The position numbers and the translations under genes are program-made. Of a DNA stretch of 64,000 bases, positions 54,401-61,526 are shown one piece after another. The notes under the pieces were generated by a model. The model was not told the origin of the DNA. It worked only from the letters and a program-made list of their open reading frames with translations, and ran no database searches. Numbering within the stretch: position 1 is the stretch's first letter; each line of letters starts with the position of its first letter. The DNA lies in contig OZ248456.1 of NCBI GenBank assembly GCA_965234335.1, positions 248,001 to 312,000 of the forward strand. Direction: 5' to 3'. The DNA comes from Leadbetterella lacustris. Lineage in GTDB: Bacteria; Bacteroidota; Bacteroidia; Cytophagales; Spirosomataceae.

Positions 54401-55232
54401 GTTTTTTTGCAAAAGTAGAATTCTCTAATTCAAATACTATATTTTGTTTTGGTTTAATAGAGAGTCTATCATATTCAAAGTAAAACTCGAATAGCTCATT
54501 TACTTCTTCATTTTGTTCTTCGTAGCCTACTGATTTTAAAAGTGCCATTTTTTCGGCAGAAACATCTCTAAAGGTTCTGATATAAAACGGGTTGCTGAAT
54601 TTTCTATAATAACTTATCAATATAGCCCGGGTGTGCACACAGAAGGTGGGTTTGGTGTGTTTGCACGTACAAAAAGCTGCAATATATTTGGGATAGATGT
54701 CAAATTTGACGCTTTCTTTTCCTATTTCAAAAGTTACAGTATTTTTATGTGGCTCATGAGAAACTATTTTGGGCTCTTCTTTTCGAATCAATAAATCCAT
54801 TTCGGCATGTTGTTGAATTCCCATGCCTTTGGTTATTTCTTGATAATCTAAATAGTGCGTTTTGCTAATTTGCACATTTCCTCGCTTTTCGTCTACATAA
54901 ATGGGTTTAGAAGGCCCACCAACAATGTTTTCAGGAGAATTTTTTTCAATAAATGCCAATTTATATAAACATGCCACAACGTGTTTGCAAGCTTGTTCAA
55001 CCAAATGTTGTGGACAACTACAGACCGGCCCGTCACTGTGCCAGTGCAACAGATTAAAACTTACATGATATTTTATACGAACGTTGTTTTCGCTTCTTAC
55101 GGTAAATCCTAGGGTACTGTTTAAGTCTATCTCAATGGAGTCGGGGTGAACAAATCCTAAACTGAAAATCCTTTTTCCTTTAGTTCTTGTACTTGGGTTG
55201 ATTTCATCAATTATATCTAAAACCTTCGACAT
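51477..55232 (-). CDS. SNF2-family helicase with SWIM zinc finger
   Basis: The 1251-residue protein has an N-terminal SWIM-type zinc motif CSCPQHLVEQACKHVVACLY (about 70-90) and a second C-x-C..C-x-H set (FCTCKHTKPTFCVHTRAI, about 186-205). After a long strand-rich middle comes a full SNF2 ATPase: LADDMGLGKTLQSLCFI (Walker A, about 818-834), DESQAIKNPKAH (DExQ box), SGTPLQNNTFDL, and the C-terminal helicase with LIFSQFLGMLDLL, LKAGGVGLNLTAADYVYIVDPWWN and IDRTHRIGQ. It should be a DNA-dependent translocase acting on nucleoprotein. Targets unknown. It is followed by nothing on its strand for 1 kb. Confidence 0.93.
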   Translation of the reverse strand: MSKVLDIIDEINPSTRTKGKRIFSLGFVHPDSIEIDLNSTLGFTVRSENNVRIKYHVSFNLLHWHSDGPVCSCPQHLVEQACKHVVACLYKLAFIEKNSPENIVGGPSKPIYVDEKRGNVQISKTHYLDYQEITKGMGIQQHAEMDLLIRKEEPKIVSHEPHKNTVTFEIGKESVKFDIYPKYIAAFCTCKHTKPTFCVHTRAILISYYRKFSNPFYIRTFRDVSAEKMALLKSVGYEEQNEEVNELFEFYFEYDRLSIKPKQNIVFELENSTFAKKLSTLKINAKPDFTSILTEKPDGHILLFRLNSKEKTFNIDLHPITGQPQNPTKIKAKINFKSKFDLLKIAPQESDLLFDWSRFGKIECLRNRGLLSTWYRNEEHELAYEMSEQKWTIVDQHLLDSAKNNWGWLANHDKSYLFVSEGGKINPNDLIKLTFSPKTVNVHIKLEKQSHYLTVKAQLLADDEYENLEEYLTIKHLIFIKNGEAFLIDDFKHKVLLDIFGINYEIKIVNSKIDEFLKNFIFPIRNQFSIDIPEDLIPETHKSTTVQKAVRLKELEPNFLIIEPFMIYDDNQIGIYDDDSYTLIEGKTTLIDRDFELEKDLESFIKKLHPDFEEQTENSYFYLPIQKVIQNHWFLQFYKDLDENGVTVFGQKELKKLRFNSNRPKINISGSSGIDWFDLQIELSYGDEIVPLKLLKSAIVNKQDFITLSDGSLGLLPEEWIKKFSTILKISNIEKEKVKVSKLHFGLLDAADEFLKDEKIREELAEKKRNLLEIDNTQDVALPKNIKATLRPYQLAGFQWFNKLYKIGWGGCLADDMGLGKTLQSLCFIRHVHNQKPESKSLIVCPTSLIYNWASEAQKFTPDLRVHTYHGLAREFPESENFDLLITSYGTFRNDLEKLNNLNFEICILDESQAIKNPKAHITKAVTEINTANRYILSGTPLQNNTFDLFSQFNFINPGLLGNQEFFKEEFSTPIDKYADSDKSQQLRKMIYPFMLRRTKEQVAKDLPDKTESIIYCEMDKYQRKVYDSIKTDYRDRIMGKIAEDGVQKSAFLILEGLNRLRMVCDCPSLIKDGDTRHFKSESVKLNELVREMDENAGQHKVLIFSQFLGMLDLLRVQLEAKGIKHLYLDGGTPAKDRQGLVDSFQNDADIKVFLISLKAGGVGLNLTAADYVYIVDPWWNPAVEDQAIDRTHRIGQKNKIFAYKLICKDTIEEKIHQLQQKKKKLAKEIVSEEASFIKKLTKDDVAWLLE

Positions 55233-55295
55233 TTATTTTCTTATTTTACTGGCAATTACCTGAAAAAATATTGAATGTAATTTGATGCAAAGCTA

Positions 55296-56192
55296 TTAAT
55301 TATTTTTCATGTTAATATATTCCACAAAATGTGGCAAGGCCAAATCAGGCTGTGGTAATTCGGGATGCCAGCGTTTTTCCCACTCGAAACTTATGAAACC
55401 TTCATATTTGTCTTTGTCTATAATTTTGAGGATTTCAGCAATTGGCACTTCGCCCTTGCCTGTAAGTGTGTATTCGTGAGTGGTGTTAGGCTTAAAAAAT
55501 CCGTCTTTTATTTGCACGATTTCTATGTAATCTTGGAGGGTTTCATACATTTTTTGAGTACTTTCTTTGGTAATCAAATGCATATTAAAAAAATCCCAGA
55601 TTACTCCAACATGCTTTTTGTCAAGGCCTTGCATCATTTCTAGGAGGTCTTCTGACCACACCAAATCACCGTGGGCATCGAGGAGGACTTTTACTTTTGA
55701 GCCTTTACAATAATCGATGAGTTTTTCATAATTGGTTTTTATGGTTTCAAGGGCAAATTCTTTGGAGTTTTCTTTCGGAAATTTATCGGGAAAAACTCTT
55801 ACAAAAGGACATGCTAATTGTTGAGCTAAGTCAATGTACCTCTTCGCAGTATCTAGGTTTTTAAGTCTTTTTTCGGGTTCATATTCGTGCAAAACTACGG
55901 AAGAGTTGAGGTTAAGAATTTTCACACCAAAATCCGCCGACATTTTTCTAATATCAGCAATTTTGCTTGGGGCAAATTCAGGGCTGTTTAGAATATCTAC
56001 GTTACCTTTTATCCCTCTGATTTCAACAGCCTTGTAACCATACTTTTGGGCATTTTCAAATACTTCTTTCAGGCTCCAATCAGGGCAAGCCAGTGTATTG
56101 AAACAAAGTTTTCGTTTGTTTTTGGGTTTTGAAAAAGCCTGTGAACCAACAAAAAGTCCAAGGCTGGTTTGAAGGAATGTTTTTCTGTTCAT
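55296..56192 (-). CDS. Exported sugar isomerase/epimerase-like TIM barrel
   Basis: I take ATG 56192 (MNRKTFLQTSLGLFVGSQAF), which starts a proper export leader; an ATG four codons upstream is possible. The 298-residue barrel has TLACPDWSLKEVFENAQKYG, KAVEIRG (about 55-61), LLDAHGDLVWSEDLLE (about 178), VGVIWDFFNMHLI (about 199) and IQIKDGFF (about 231), the metal ligands of this family. It is related in kind to the gene at 36387 but not a close copy. It lies just downstream of selD on the same strand, 43 bases away. Confidence 0.82.
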   Translation of the reverse strand: MNRKTFLQTSLGLFVGSQAFSKPKNKRKLCFNTLACPDWSLKEVFENAQKYGYKAVEIRGIKGNVDILNSPEFAPSKIADIRKMSADFGVKILNLNSSVVLHEYEPEKRLKNLDTAKRYIDLAQQLACPFVRVFPDKFPKENSKEFALETIKTNYEKLIDYCKGSKVKVLLDAHGDLVWSEDLLEMMQGLDKKHVGVIWDFFNMHLITKESTQKMYETLQDYIEIVQIKDGFFKPNTTHEYTLTGKGEVPIAEILKIIDKDKYEGFISFEWEKRWHPELPQPDLALPHFVEYINMKNN

Positions 56193-56234
56193 AAGATGGG
56201 GCAATTTTCAAATTGCTTTTAAAGATAATACAAT

Positions 56235-57287
56235 TTAAAAAACTGTACCACCAATATTCACCACAAATTCAGTAGTTTCTGTCAAATACCCAATTGGTTC
56301 ACAAAAATCAGCTAAGCCGTTATCAGATAACACTTTAATGACCTCCGAAGCTTGGTCTTTGGCCACCGCAATAAGTAACCCGCCGCTGGTTTGTGGATCG
56401 GCCAAAATAGCCCTTTGGAGATCCGTCATTGGGGCTATTTTGTGCCCGTAGCTGTCCATGTTTCGGTTGGTTCCGCCGGGTATTGAACCCTGGGCTATGT
56501 AGTCGTATATCTCTGGAGTAATGACTGGGATTTTTTTAAAATCTATCACAGCACTCAATCCTGAGCCTTCGGCCATTTCTGTTAAATGACCTAATAATCC
56601 AAAACCCGTGACATCGGTCATAGCAGATACGCAAGCCAATTTCCCTAATGCTTCTCCCACCTTGTTGAGTTGCATCATTTGGTTGGGAGCCAAGTCTTTG
56701 TGTTCAGTTTTTAAGATTGCCTTTTTCTCAGCCGTAGTCAGTATGCCTACACCAAGCGGTTTAGTCAAAAATAAGACATCCCCAGCATTGGCTTGGTTGT
56801 TTTGTTTGATGTTTTTGATAGGCACTATGCCGTTTACGGCTAAACCAAAGATTGGCTCTGGCGAGTCTATACTGTGTCCTCCGGCCAATGAAATTCCTGC
56901 TTCAAGGCAAATACTTCTGCTTCCATCTATTACTTTTTGAGCTACTTCGGCAGAGAGTTTGTTGATGGGCCAGCCCAAAATGGCAATAGCCAAAACGGGT
57001 TTTCCGCCCATGGCATACACATCGCTGATGGCGTTGCACGATGCTATTCTTCCAAAATTATAGGGGTCGTCAACAATAGGCATGAAAAAATCTGTGGTAG
57101 AAATCAATGCCGTGCCGTTGCCAAGGTTTAGCACGGCAGCGTCGTCTTTGCTATGATTGCCCACTATGAGGTTTTCGTTATTGGGCAAGGCTATGTTCCC
57201 TTTCAAAATCACGTCTAATACCTGAGGTGATATTTTGCACCCGCAGCCCGCACCGTGTGAATATTGCGTAAGTTTTATTTCTTCCAT
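56235..57287 (-). CDS. selD: Selenide, water dikinase
   Basis: SelD makes selenophosphate from selenide and ATP. The 350-residue protein is complete: LTQYSHGAGCGCKISPQVLD at the N-terminus, where the catalytic position is cysteine (TGC codons, no TGA), the glycine-rich loop, DDAAVLNLGNGTALISTTDF (about 48-67), GGHSIDSPEPIFGLAVNG (about 131-148) and TDVTGFGLLGHLTEMA (about 228-243), ending in SGGLLIAV. It lies two bases after the mnmH stop, so both belong to one operon. Confidence 0.95.
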   Translation of the reverse strand: MEEIKLTQYSHGAGCGCKISPQVLDVILKGNIALPNNENLIVGNHSKDDAAVLNLGNGTALISTTDFFMPIVDDPYNFGRIASCNAISDVYAMGGKPVLAIAILGWPINKLSAEVAQKVIDGSRSICLEAGISLAGGHSIDSPEPIFGLAVNGIVPIKNIKQNNQANAGDVLFLTKPLGVGILTTAEKKAILKTEHKDLAPNQMMQLNKVGEALGKLACVSAMTDVTGFGLLGHLTEMAEGSGLSAVIDFKKIPVITPEIYDYIAQGSIPGGTNRNMDSYGHKIAPMTDLQRAILADPQTSGGLLIAVAKDQASEVIKVLSDNGLADFCEPIGYLTETTEFVVNIGGTVF

Positions 57288-57288
57288 T

Positions 57289-58317
57289 TTATCTAAAAAT
57301 CTGCATTAATATTTTGGCGTTTTCTTCCTCGTCCACGCTTTTTCCTTCTAGTTTAAATATTTTTCCTTTTTCTTTTGCGTTGAGACCTTTTTCGTACCAT
57401 TTGTCGTAATAACGCAACAATATACCGAAGCAGCCACTGAAATCATTATCTTCTAAGTGTCGTAAAGTGTTCTTGGTTTCAAGTCCACCTAGTCGTTTTT
57501 GTATTCTTAATACTGCATTTTTAAGCTCTTCTTGGGGTAAGTCGCCATATTCTTTTACCAAAAACTTCAGTCTTTCGTCAAACGGAATTTGAAGATAACC
57601 CAAATCGCTTTCTTTCATTTTTTGCCAGATGATATTCGGAATATTTAAATTGCCTATTCGCTGACTTTCGTCTTCGAGCAAAATCGGCCTTTCTATATTT
57701 TTCTTGGCCAACTGCTCGGCAAGCAGGTTTTCGAACATCTCCTGGCTGGGCTGAGGAGGTTGATTGATACCGCCAAGGGCTGAGCCTTTATGTTTGGCAA
57801 GGCCCTCTAAATCAACTATTTGCAAGCCATTGTTTTCTAATTTATGCAAAAGATAGGTTTTGCCACTGCCTGTATTTCCACTAACGATTTTAAAGTCATA
57901 AGGCTTTTCGAATTGGCCGATGACCCAGTTGCGATAAGCCTTGTAGCCACCAGACAATTGATATACTTCAAAACCATAAAGGTCTAACAACCAAGCCACT
58001 CCGCCGCTCCGCATTCCACCTCTCCAGCAGTGCACCAGTATTTTTTTGTTGGTGTTTTTTGTCAGTTCCTCTACTTCTTCTACTATGGCTCGCATTTTTG
58101 GTCCGAAGTAATCCAAGCCTATTTTTATGGCTTTTTCTTTACTTTCTTGTTTGTAGGCTGTGCCAACTACCTTTCGTTCTTCGTCTGTAAATAGTGGTAG
58201 GGAATAGGCGTTTGGTATATGTGCATGTGTGTATTCGCCAGGACTTCTTACGTCAAAAACCAGGCTTTCTGTGCGTAGTTCAGCAAAATCTTCTATTCCT
58301 ATTTTTTGAATCGCCAT
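57289..58317 (-). CDS. mnmH: tRNA 2-selenouridine synthase MnmH (SelU)
   Basis: MnmH replaces sulfur by selenium at the wobble uridine of some tRNAs, using selenophosphate. The 342-residue protein has an N-terminal rhodanese domain (VFDVRSPGEYTHAHIPNAYS, then KILVHCWRGGMRSGGVAWLLD with the catalytic Cys at about 97) and a P-loop domain (KIVSGNTGSGKTYLLHKLEN, about 138-157), followed by LEGLAKHKGSALGG and LLEDESQRIGNLNIP. This is the full MnmH layout. Together with selD two bases downstream it forms a selenium tRNA module; no selA/selB is in view. Confidence 0.94.
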   Translation of the reverse strand: MAIQKIGIEDFAELRTESLVFDVRSPGEYTHAHIPNAYSLPLFTDEERKVVGTAYKQESKEKAIKIGLDYFGPKMRAIVEEVEELTKNTNKKILVHCWRGGMRSGGVAWLLDLYGFEVYQLSGGYKAYRNWVIGQFEKPYDFKIVSGNTGSGKTYLLHKLENNGLQIVDLEGLAKHKGSALGGINQPPQPSQEMFENLLAEQLAKKNIERPILLEDESQRIGNLNIPNIIWQKMKESDLGYLQIPFDERLKFLVKEYGDLPQEELKNAVLRIQKRLGGLETKNTLRHLEDNDFSGCFGILLRYYDKWYEKGLNAKEKGKIFKLEGKSVDEEENAKILMQIFR

Positions 58318-58331
58318 TTTTTATGAATAAA

Positions 58332-58356
58332 AAAAACACCACAAAAGGGTGTTTTT
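58332..58356 (-). terminator. Terminator of the tiny lysine-rich ORF
   Basis: AAAAACACC (58332-58340) and GGTGTTTTT (58348-58356) make a perfect 9-bp stem with a seven-base loop. On the minus strand it touches the stop codon of the 35-residue ORF and is followed by a run of T, so it should end that transcript before mnmH. Confidence 0.75.
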
Positions 58357-58463
58357 CAATAGTCTTTTCTGTTTTTCTTTTCGAGTTTTTCCTGCTTTTT
58401 TTCTTTGGCTGTTTTGGCAGGTTCTTTTTTTACAGCTTTTTTAGCGTCTTGTGCTTTTGCCAT
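58356..58463 (-). CDS. 35-residue lysine-rich small protein
   Basis: The minus strand reads MAKAQDAKKAVKKEP, then AKTAKEKKQEKLEKKNRKDY and a stop: 14 lysines of 35 residues and no hydrophobic segment. It has an ATG, a terminator hairpin directly at its stop, and sits between the CDP-alcohol transferase gene and mnmH on the same strand. Such short basic proteins often bind nucleic acids, but nothing else supports a role, and the ORF is short enough to be chance. Confidence 0.5.
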   Translation of the reverse strand: MAKAQDAKKAVKKEPAKTAKEKKQEKLEKKNRKDY

Positions 58464-58610
58464 CTTTATAAGTGTTTAATTGAAAAAACGAAGCCAAACT
58501 TTGCCCTAAAGGGCGTTGTTTTTGGTTTTTAATTTACAACGACCGCAATTTAAAAATATTTATACTATTTTCACCAAACTATTGAAAAATTAGCTCTCAT
58601 TAACCTCCAA

Positions 58611-59426
58611 TCAGCTGTATTTTTTCAAATATTGATTCAAAGCCTTTCTAATGGTAATCATAATGGGCAACAATATGGTGTAACCAACAAAAAACGGAAG
58701 GATAAAATGCAAATAACCCAATATTAAAAATACGGAAACAAGCAAAAGTTGAAAGCCCAAGCCGTACACCGAAACGAAGCTCATAAACCAGTTTGGGTAG
58801 TTTTTGGAGCGGTGAGCGTTGGTATCGAGCATTTGGATAAATCTATCAAAAAAGCCATACAAAACATTGAATATCAAAAACATGACGTTTACGGTTTTCT
58901 GATTTTCGCCGCTAAAAGCAGTTGGTGCTTTTTGTTCAAAAACCTTGCTGGTGCTGTCGCCACCGATGCTGATATTCCGGAGAATGACATAATAATAGTT
59001 GTACAAAGTACCTTGTAGTTGCACACAAACGAAAGCCAAAAATGTAATCCAAATAGGCGAATGGCTTAGAAATCCAATAGAAAAAAGTAAGAGGAAATTT
59101 AGGATAATATCAAAAATGCTATCCAAATACCTACCGACATACGAAGGCGTGTTTTTTTGTCGAGAAAGCTCCCCATCGGCAGCATCAAGTATGGATTTCA
59201 GGATTAGAAAGAAGCCCGCCGCCCAATAATATTCTTGAAAAATGCAGTAAATGGCCAATAAACCAGAAAGCCCAAACGCTAGTGTTACATGAATAGGCGT
59301 AGCTTTGGTGTTTTTTAAGGCGAGTGCAATAAGTTTGGCAATTGGCCGTCCGTAATCTGAAAAATCAATGAATTTGTCCTCAGGAGCGAGTTTTGACATC
59401 GAATGAAATAGTCCGTACTGCGACAA
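58611..59426 (-). CDS. CDP-alcohol phosphatidyltransferase family membrane protein
   Basis: The 271-residue integral membrane enzyme has the defining motif spread over about residues 84-110: DAADGELSRQKNTPSYVGRY followed by LDSIFD, which fits D-x2-D-G-x2-(A/S)R-x8-G-x3-D-x3-D. Six or more membrane helices surround it. The family transfers phosphoalcohol from CDP-alcohol to an acceptor such as inositol phosphate or glycerol. Two odd sides: it is longer than typical members and has an N-terminal 30-residue extension (MSQYGLFHSMSKLAPEDK). The acceptor is unknown. Confidence 0.85.
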   Translation of the reverse strand: MSQYGLFHSMSKLAPEDKFIDFSDYGRPIAKLIALALKNTKATPIHVTLAFGLSGLLAIYCIFQEYYWAAGFFLILKSILDAADGELSRQKNTPSYVGRYLDSIFDIILNFLLLFSIGFLSHSPIWITFLAFVCVQLQGTLYNYYYVILRNISIGGDSTSKVFEQKAPTAFSGENQKTVNVMFLIFNVLYGFFDRFIQMLDTNAHRSKNYPNWFMSFVSVYGLGFQLLLVSVFLILGYLHFILPFFVGYTILLPIMITIRKALNQYLKKYS

Positions 59427-59509
59427 TATAGTCGTGGTTATGATTTCATAACTGTTTCATAACCCAAATAGTCAAGTTTTGGTTTGATTTCGTTGTATTT
59501 GATTCCGAT

Positions 59510-59625
59510 TTTTTTTAAAAACACATAGAAGGATTTTAAATCACAAAGGCGGAAAGAAATTGAGCGGAGTGAAAAAAGCTGGGAAGCTCAGAAACTAATA
59601 AAAGAGAAAACTTTGAATTCCTTTG
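59510..59625. repeat. Dispersed repeat of the GGCGGAAAGAAATTGAGC type in the gap 59427-59784
   Basis: ATTTTAAATCACAAAGGCGG then AAAGAAATTGAGCGGAGTGA is the reverse complement of the words in the 131-bp repeats at 48.6 kb. The rest of this 358-base gap between divergent genes shows no gene. Confidence 0.55.
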
Positions 59626-59784
59626 TGTAGAAGATTTAACCACATAGCTGTCCACCGTATCCACCAAATAATTTCCGCATAAAATCTTCAAAAGAAAAAA
59701 CTGAAGAGCGTTTCGGATAATACTTTCGGGCTTGACATTTGCGAAGCTAAAATATATTACTTTTGCAATACCTAATATTAAAAG

Positions 59785-60585
59785 ATGGCCTTCGATTTTC
59801 ATTCGGATAGAACAATTTATTTCAAACTTCAGTACAACAACACCAAGGACAACATTATACCCTGGATAGAAAAACACAAGCCCATAAGTGCGGGCATGAG
59901 GGTTTTAGAAATCGGCTGTCGCGACGGTGGCGTGTTAATGCCATTTATGGAAAGGGGTTGCACAGTGACAGGTTTTGACCTTGACCGTGGCCCTGTGGAA
60001 AGTGCACAGAAAATATACGCAGAAGACATAAAGCAGGGCAAGGCCAGTTTTTTTGTAAAAGACGTGCACGACTACATTGCCGAAAACAAAGATAATCAGT
60101 CGGCCAAATTTGATATTATTGTATTAAAAGATGTTATAGAGCACGTTTATGGTCATGAGGAAATGATCAGTAACCTCAAACACATTTTGTTGCCAACTGG
60201 AGTGATATATTTCGGTTTTCCGCCTTGGCAAAATCCGTTTGGTGGTCATCAGCAGGTACTAAGGAGTAAGCTTTGGTCACGTCTGCCTTATTACCATTTG
60301 TTGCCTAATTTCATTTATTATGGCATAATTAAACGTTGGGAAAAAGACTCTTATGGCTTCATAAAGGCCACAAAAGAAACAAGGATTACGCCCGAAAAAT
60401 TTGAGAGATTGGTTCATAAACACAATTTCGAAATTCTCGAAAACCACCATTATCTTATCGGAACCATGTACAAGTATAAGTTTGGTCTTAAGCCGAGAAG
60501 GCAGTTCGGCATTATAAAAGGTATTCCATATTTTCGTAATTTTTTCACCACGGCAGTTGACTATGTTATTCGCCAAAAGAGCTGA
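59785..60585 (+). CDS. Class I SAM-dependent methyltransferase
   Basis: The 266-residue protein has the SAM-binding fold: MRVLEIGCRDGGVLMPFMER (motif I, about 38-57), TVTGFDLDRGPVESAQKIY (motif II, about 60-78), FDIIVLKDVIEHVYGHEEMI (motif IV, about 109-128) and the post-motif strands GVIYFGFPPW. The hydrophobic C-terminal part has YYHLLPNFIYYGI and no membrane helix. The acceptor is unknown; the closest look-alikes act on small molecules or sugar-linked lipids. Single gene. Confidence 0.85.
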   Translation: MAFDFHSDRTIYFKLQYNNTKDNIIPWIEKHKPISAGMRVLEIGCRDGGVLMPFMERGCTVTGFDLDRGPVESAQKIYAEDIKQGKASFFVKDVHDYIAENKDNQSAKFDIIVLKDVIEHVYGHEEMISNLKHILLPTGVIYFGFPPWQNPFGGHQQVLRSKLWSRLPYYHLLPNFIYYGIIKRWEKDSYGFIKATKETRITPEKFERLVHKHNFEILENHHYLIGTMYKYKFGLKPRRQFGIIKGIPYFRNFFTTAVDYVIRQKS

Positions 60586-60794
60586 GGTTTGGTAGTTTGT
60601 GTTTTTTGAAAAATAAGGATTTGTGAATTTCTAGTCTTTCTCCATTGAGGGTAATATTGAGGTATTGTGTGTGGTGTTTATTTTGTGGCTGTTTATTACA
60701 AATCTTTATTAGTCAATTTTTTACACTATACGGTCACTTTTAACTGATTCATATAATCAGTGATAAATGCCATAGGCATCACCCAAAAATTAGC

Positions 60795-60824
60795 TTGACA
60801 CACCAAAAAAAAGTGTTATATTTG
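60795..60824 (+). promoter_or_regulatory. Promoter of the greA leader
   Basis: TTGACA at 60795-60800 and TATATTTG at 60817-60824 fit the Bacteroidota promoter (TAnnTTTG -7 box). Transcription should begin near 60829-60832, about 170 bases before greA. Confidence 0.7.
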
Positions 60825-60832
60825 TGCTTTAT

Positions 60833-60880
60833 ATGAAAAGGATGCAAAAAACGAAATTTACATTTTCAAGCAAAACTTAG
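60833..60880 (+). CDS. Possible 15-residue leader peptide
   Basis: ATG 60833 to TAG 60878 reads MKRMQKTKFTFSSKT. It lies between the promoter and the antiterminator-like stem, where a leader peptide would be. No run of one amino acid is seen, so ribosome stalling by shortage is not indicated; it may be chance. Confidence 0.25.
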   Translation: MKRMQKTKFTFSSKT

Positions 60881-60908
60881 CCCGGTTTCTGATTTTATTT
60901 AATATCAG

Positions 60909-60939
60909 GAACGGTCGATTTTCGCCGTTCTTTTTTTTT
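60909..60939 (+). terminator. Intrinsic terminator in the greA leader
   Basis: GAACGG-(TCGATTTTCG)-CCGTTC stem with inner CG/CG pairing, followed by TTTTTTTTT. It is placed between promoter and start codon, so it must be bypassed to express greA from this promoter. Confidence 0.75.
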
Positions 60940-60941
60940 CT

Positions 60942-60970
60942 ACCCAGCCTGAGAGGGCGGGTTATTTTTT
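60942..60970 (+). terminator. Second hairpin in the greA leader
   Basis: ACCCAGCCT-GAG-AGGGCGGGT (60942-60962) pairs with a two-by-two internal mismatch and is followed by TATTTTTTTT. It could be a back-up terminator or part of the start region structure. Confidence 0.5.
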
Positions 60971-61001
60971 TTAGTAGTAATAACATTAAAACGTAAAGAA
61001 C

Positions 61002-61472
61002 ATGTCATTTCAATATTATACACAGGAAGGATATGATAATTTGAAAAACAAACTCAACGACCTCAAAACACGTGGACGTAGAGAAATATCAAAAGCCATA
61101 GCGGAGGCCAAAGACAAAGGCGATTTGTCGGAAAACGCTGAATACGACGCGGCCAAAGATGCTCAGGGGCTTATGGAGGGAGAAATCTCTAAATTGGAAG
61201 TCTTGTTTTCAAACGCCAGGATTTTGGATGAGTCTACTATAGATATTTCTACGGTTTCGCTGATGAACAAAGTGAAAATCAAAAATATTAAAAACGGTGC
61301 TATTATGACCTACACATTGGTAGCCGAAGAAGAAGCTGACCTAAAACAAGGAAAGATTTCTATCAACTCGCCGTTTGCCAAAGGTCTCTTAGGCAAAAAA
61401 GTAGGCGACAAAGCACAGATTCAAGCCCCTGCCGGCATGGTGGAGGTAGAAGTAGTAGAGATTTCGATGTAA
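61002..61472 (+). CDS. greA: Transcription elongation factor GreA
   Basis: GreA enters the secondary channel of RNA polymerase and stimulates cleavage of backtracked RNA. The 156-residue protein has the N-terminal coiled coil with the tip motif KGDLSENAEYDAAKDAQG (about 45-62, the acidic residues D and E of the tip are present) and the C-terminal FKBP-like domain ending SPFAKGLLGKKVGDKAQIQA and VEVVEISM. Length is normal. It has a long structured leader and its own terminator. Confidence 0.95.
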   Translation: MSFQYYTQEGYDNLKNKLNDLKTRGRREISKAIAEAKDKGDLSENAEYDAAKDAQGLMEGEISKLEVLFSNARILDESTIDISTVSLMNKVKIKNIKNGAIMTYTLVAEEEADLKQGKISINSPFAKGLLGKKVGDKAQIQAPAGMVEVEVVEISM

Positions 61473-61496
61473 TCGATTGTTTATAAGTACATTGAA

Positions 61497-61518
61497 GGGG
61501 GCATTTGCTCCCTTTTTT
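61497..61518 (+). terminator. Terminator after greA
   Basis: GGGGGC (61497-61502) and GCTCCC (61507-61512) pair with one G-T, followed by TTTTTT, 24 bases past the stop. Confidence 0.7.
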
Positions 61519-61526
61519 GTTTTTTA

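Larger units (their letters stand above)
60829..60939 (+). ncRNA. greA leader RNA with antiterminator/terminator pair (possible GraL-like sRNA)
   Basis: CCGGTTTCTGA (60882-60892) can pair with TCAGGAACGG (60905-60914) as a ten-pair antiterminator-like stem with one bulge. The last six of those bases, GAACGG, alternatively pair with CCGTTC (60925-60930) in a terminator followed by nine T. The two folds exclude each other. Termination here would release an RNA of about 110 nt. In E. coli the greA leader likewise yields short RNAs (GraL); the sequence is unrelated. Confidence 0.55.

Noticed and set aside
57240..57287. Selenocysteine in SelD
   Set aside because: The active-site codons read TGC, not TGA, so the enzyme has cysteine.
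60743..60762. Palindrome ACTGATT-N5-AATCAGT as an operator
   Set aside because: It lies outside the promoter boxes, has no second copy and no known binder; not enough to call a site.
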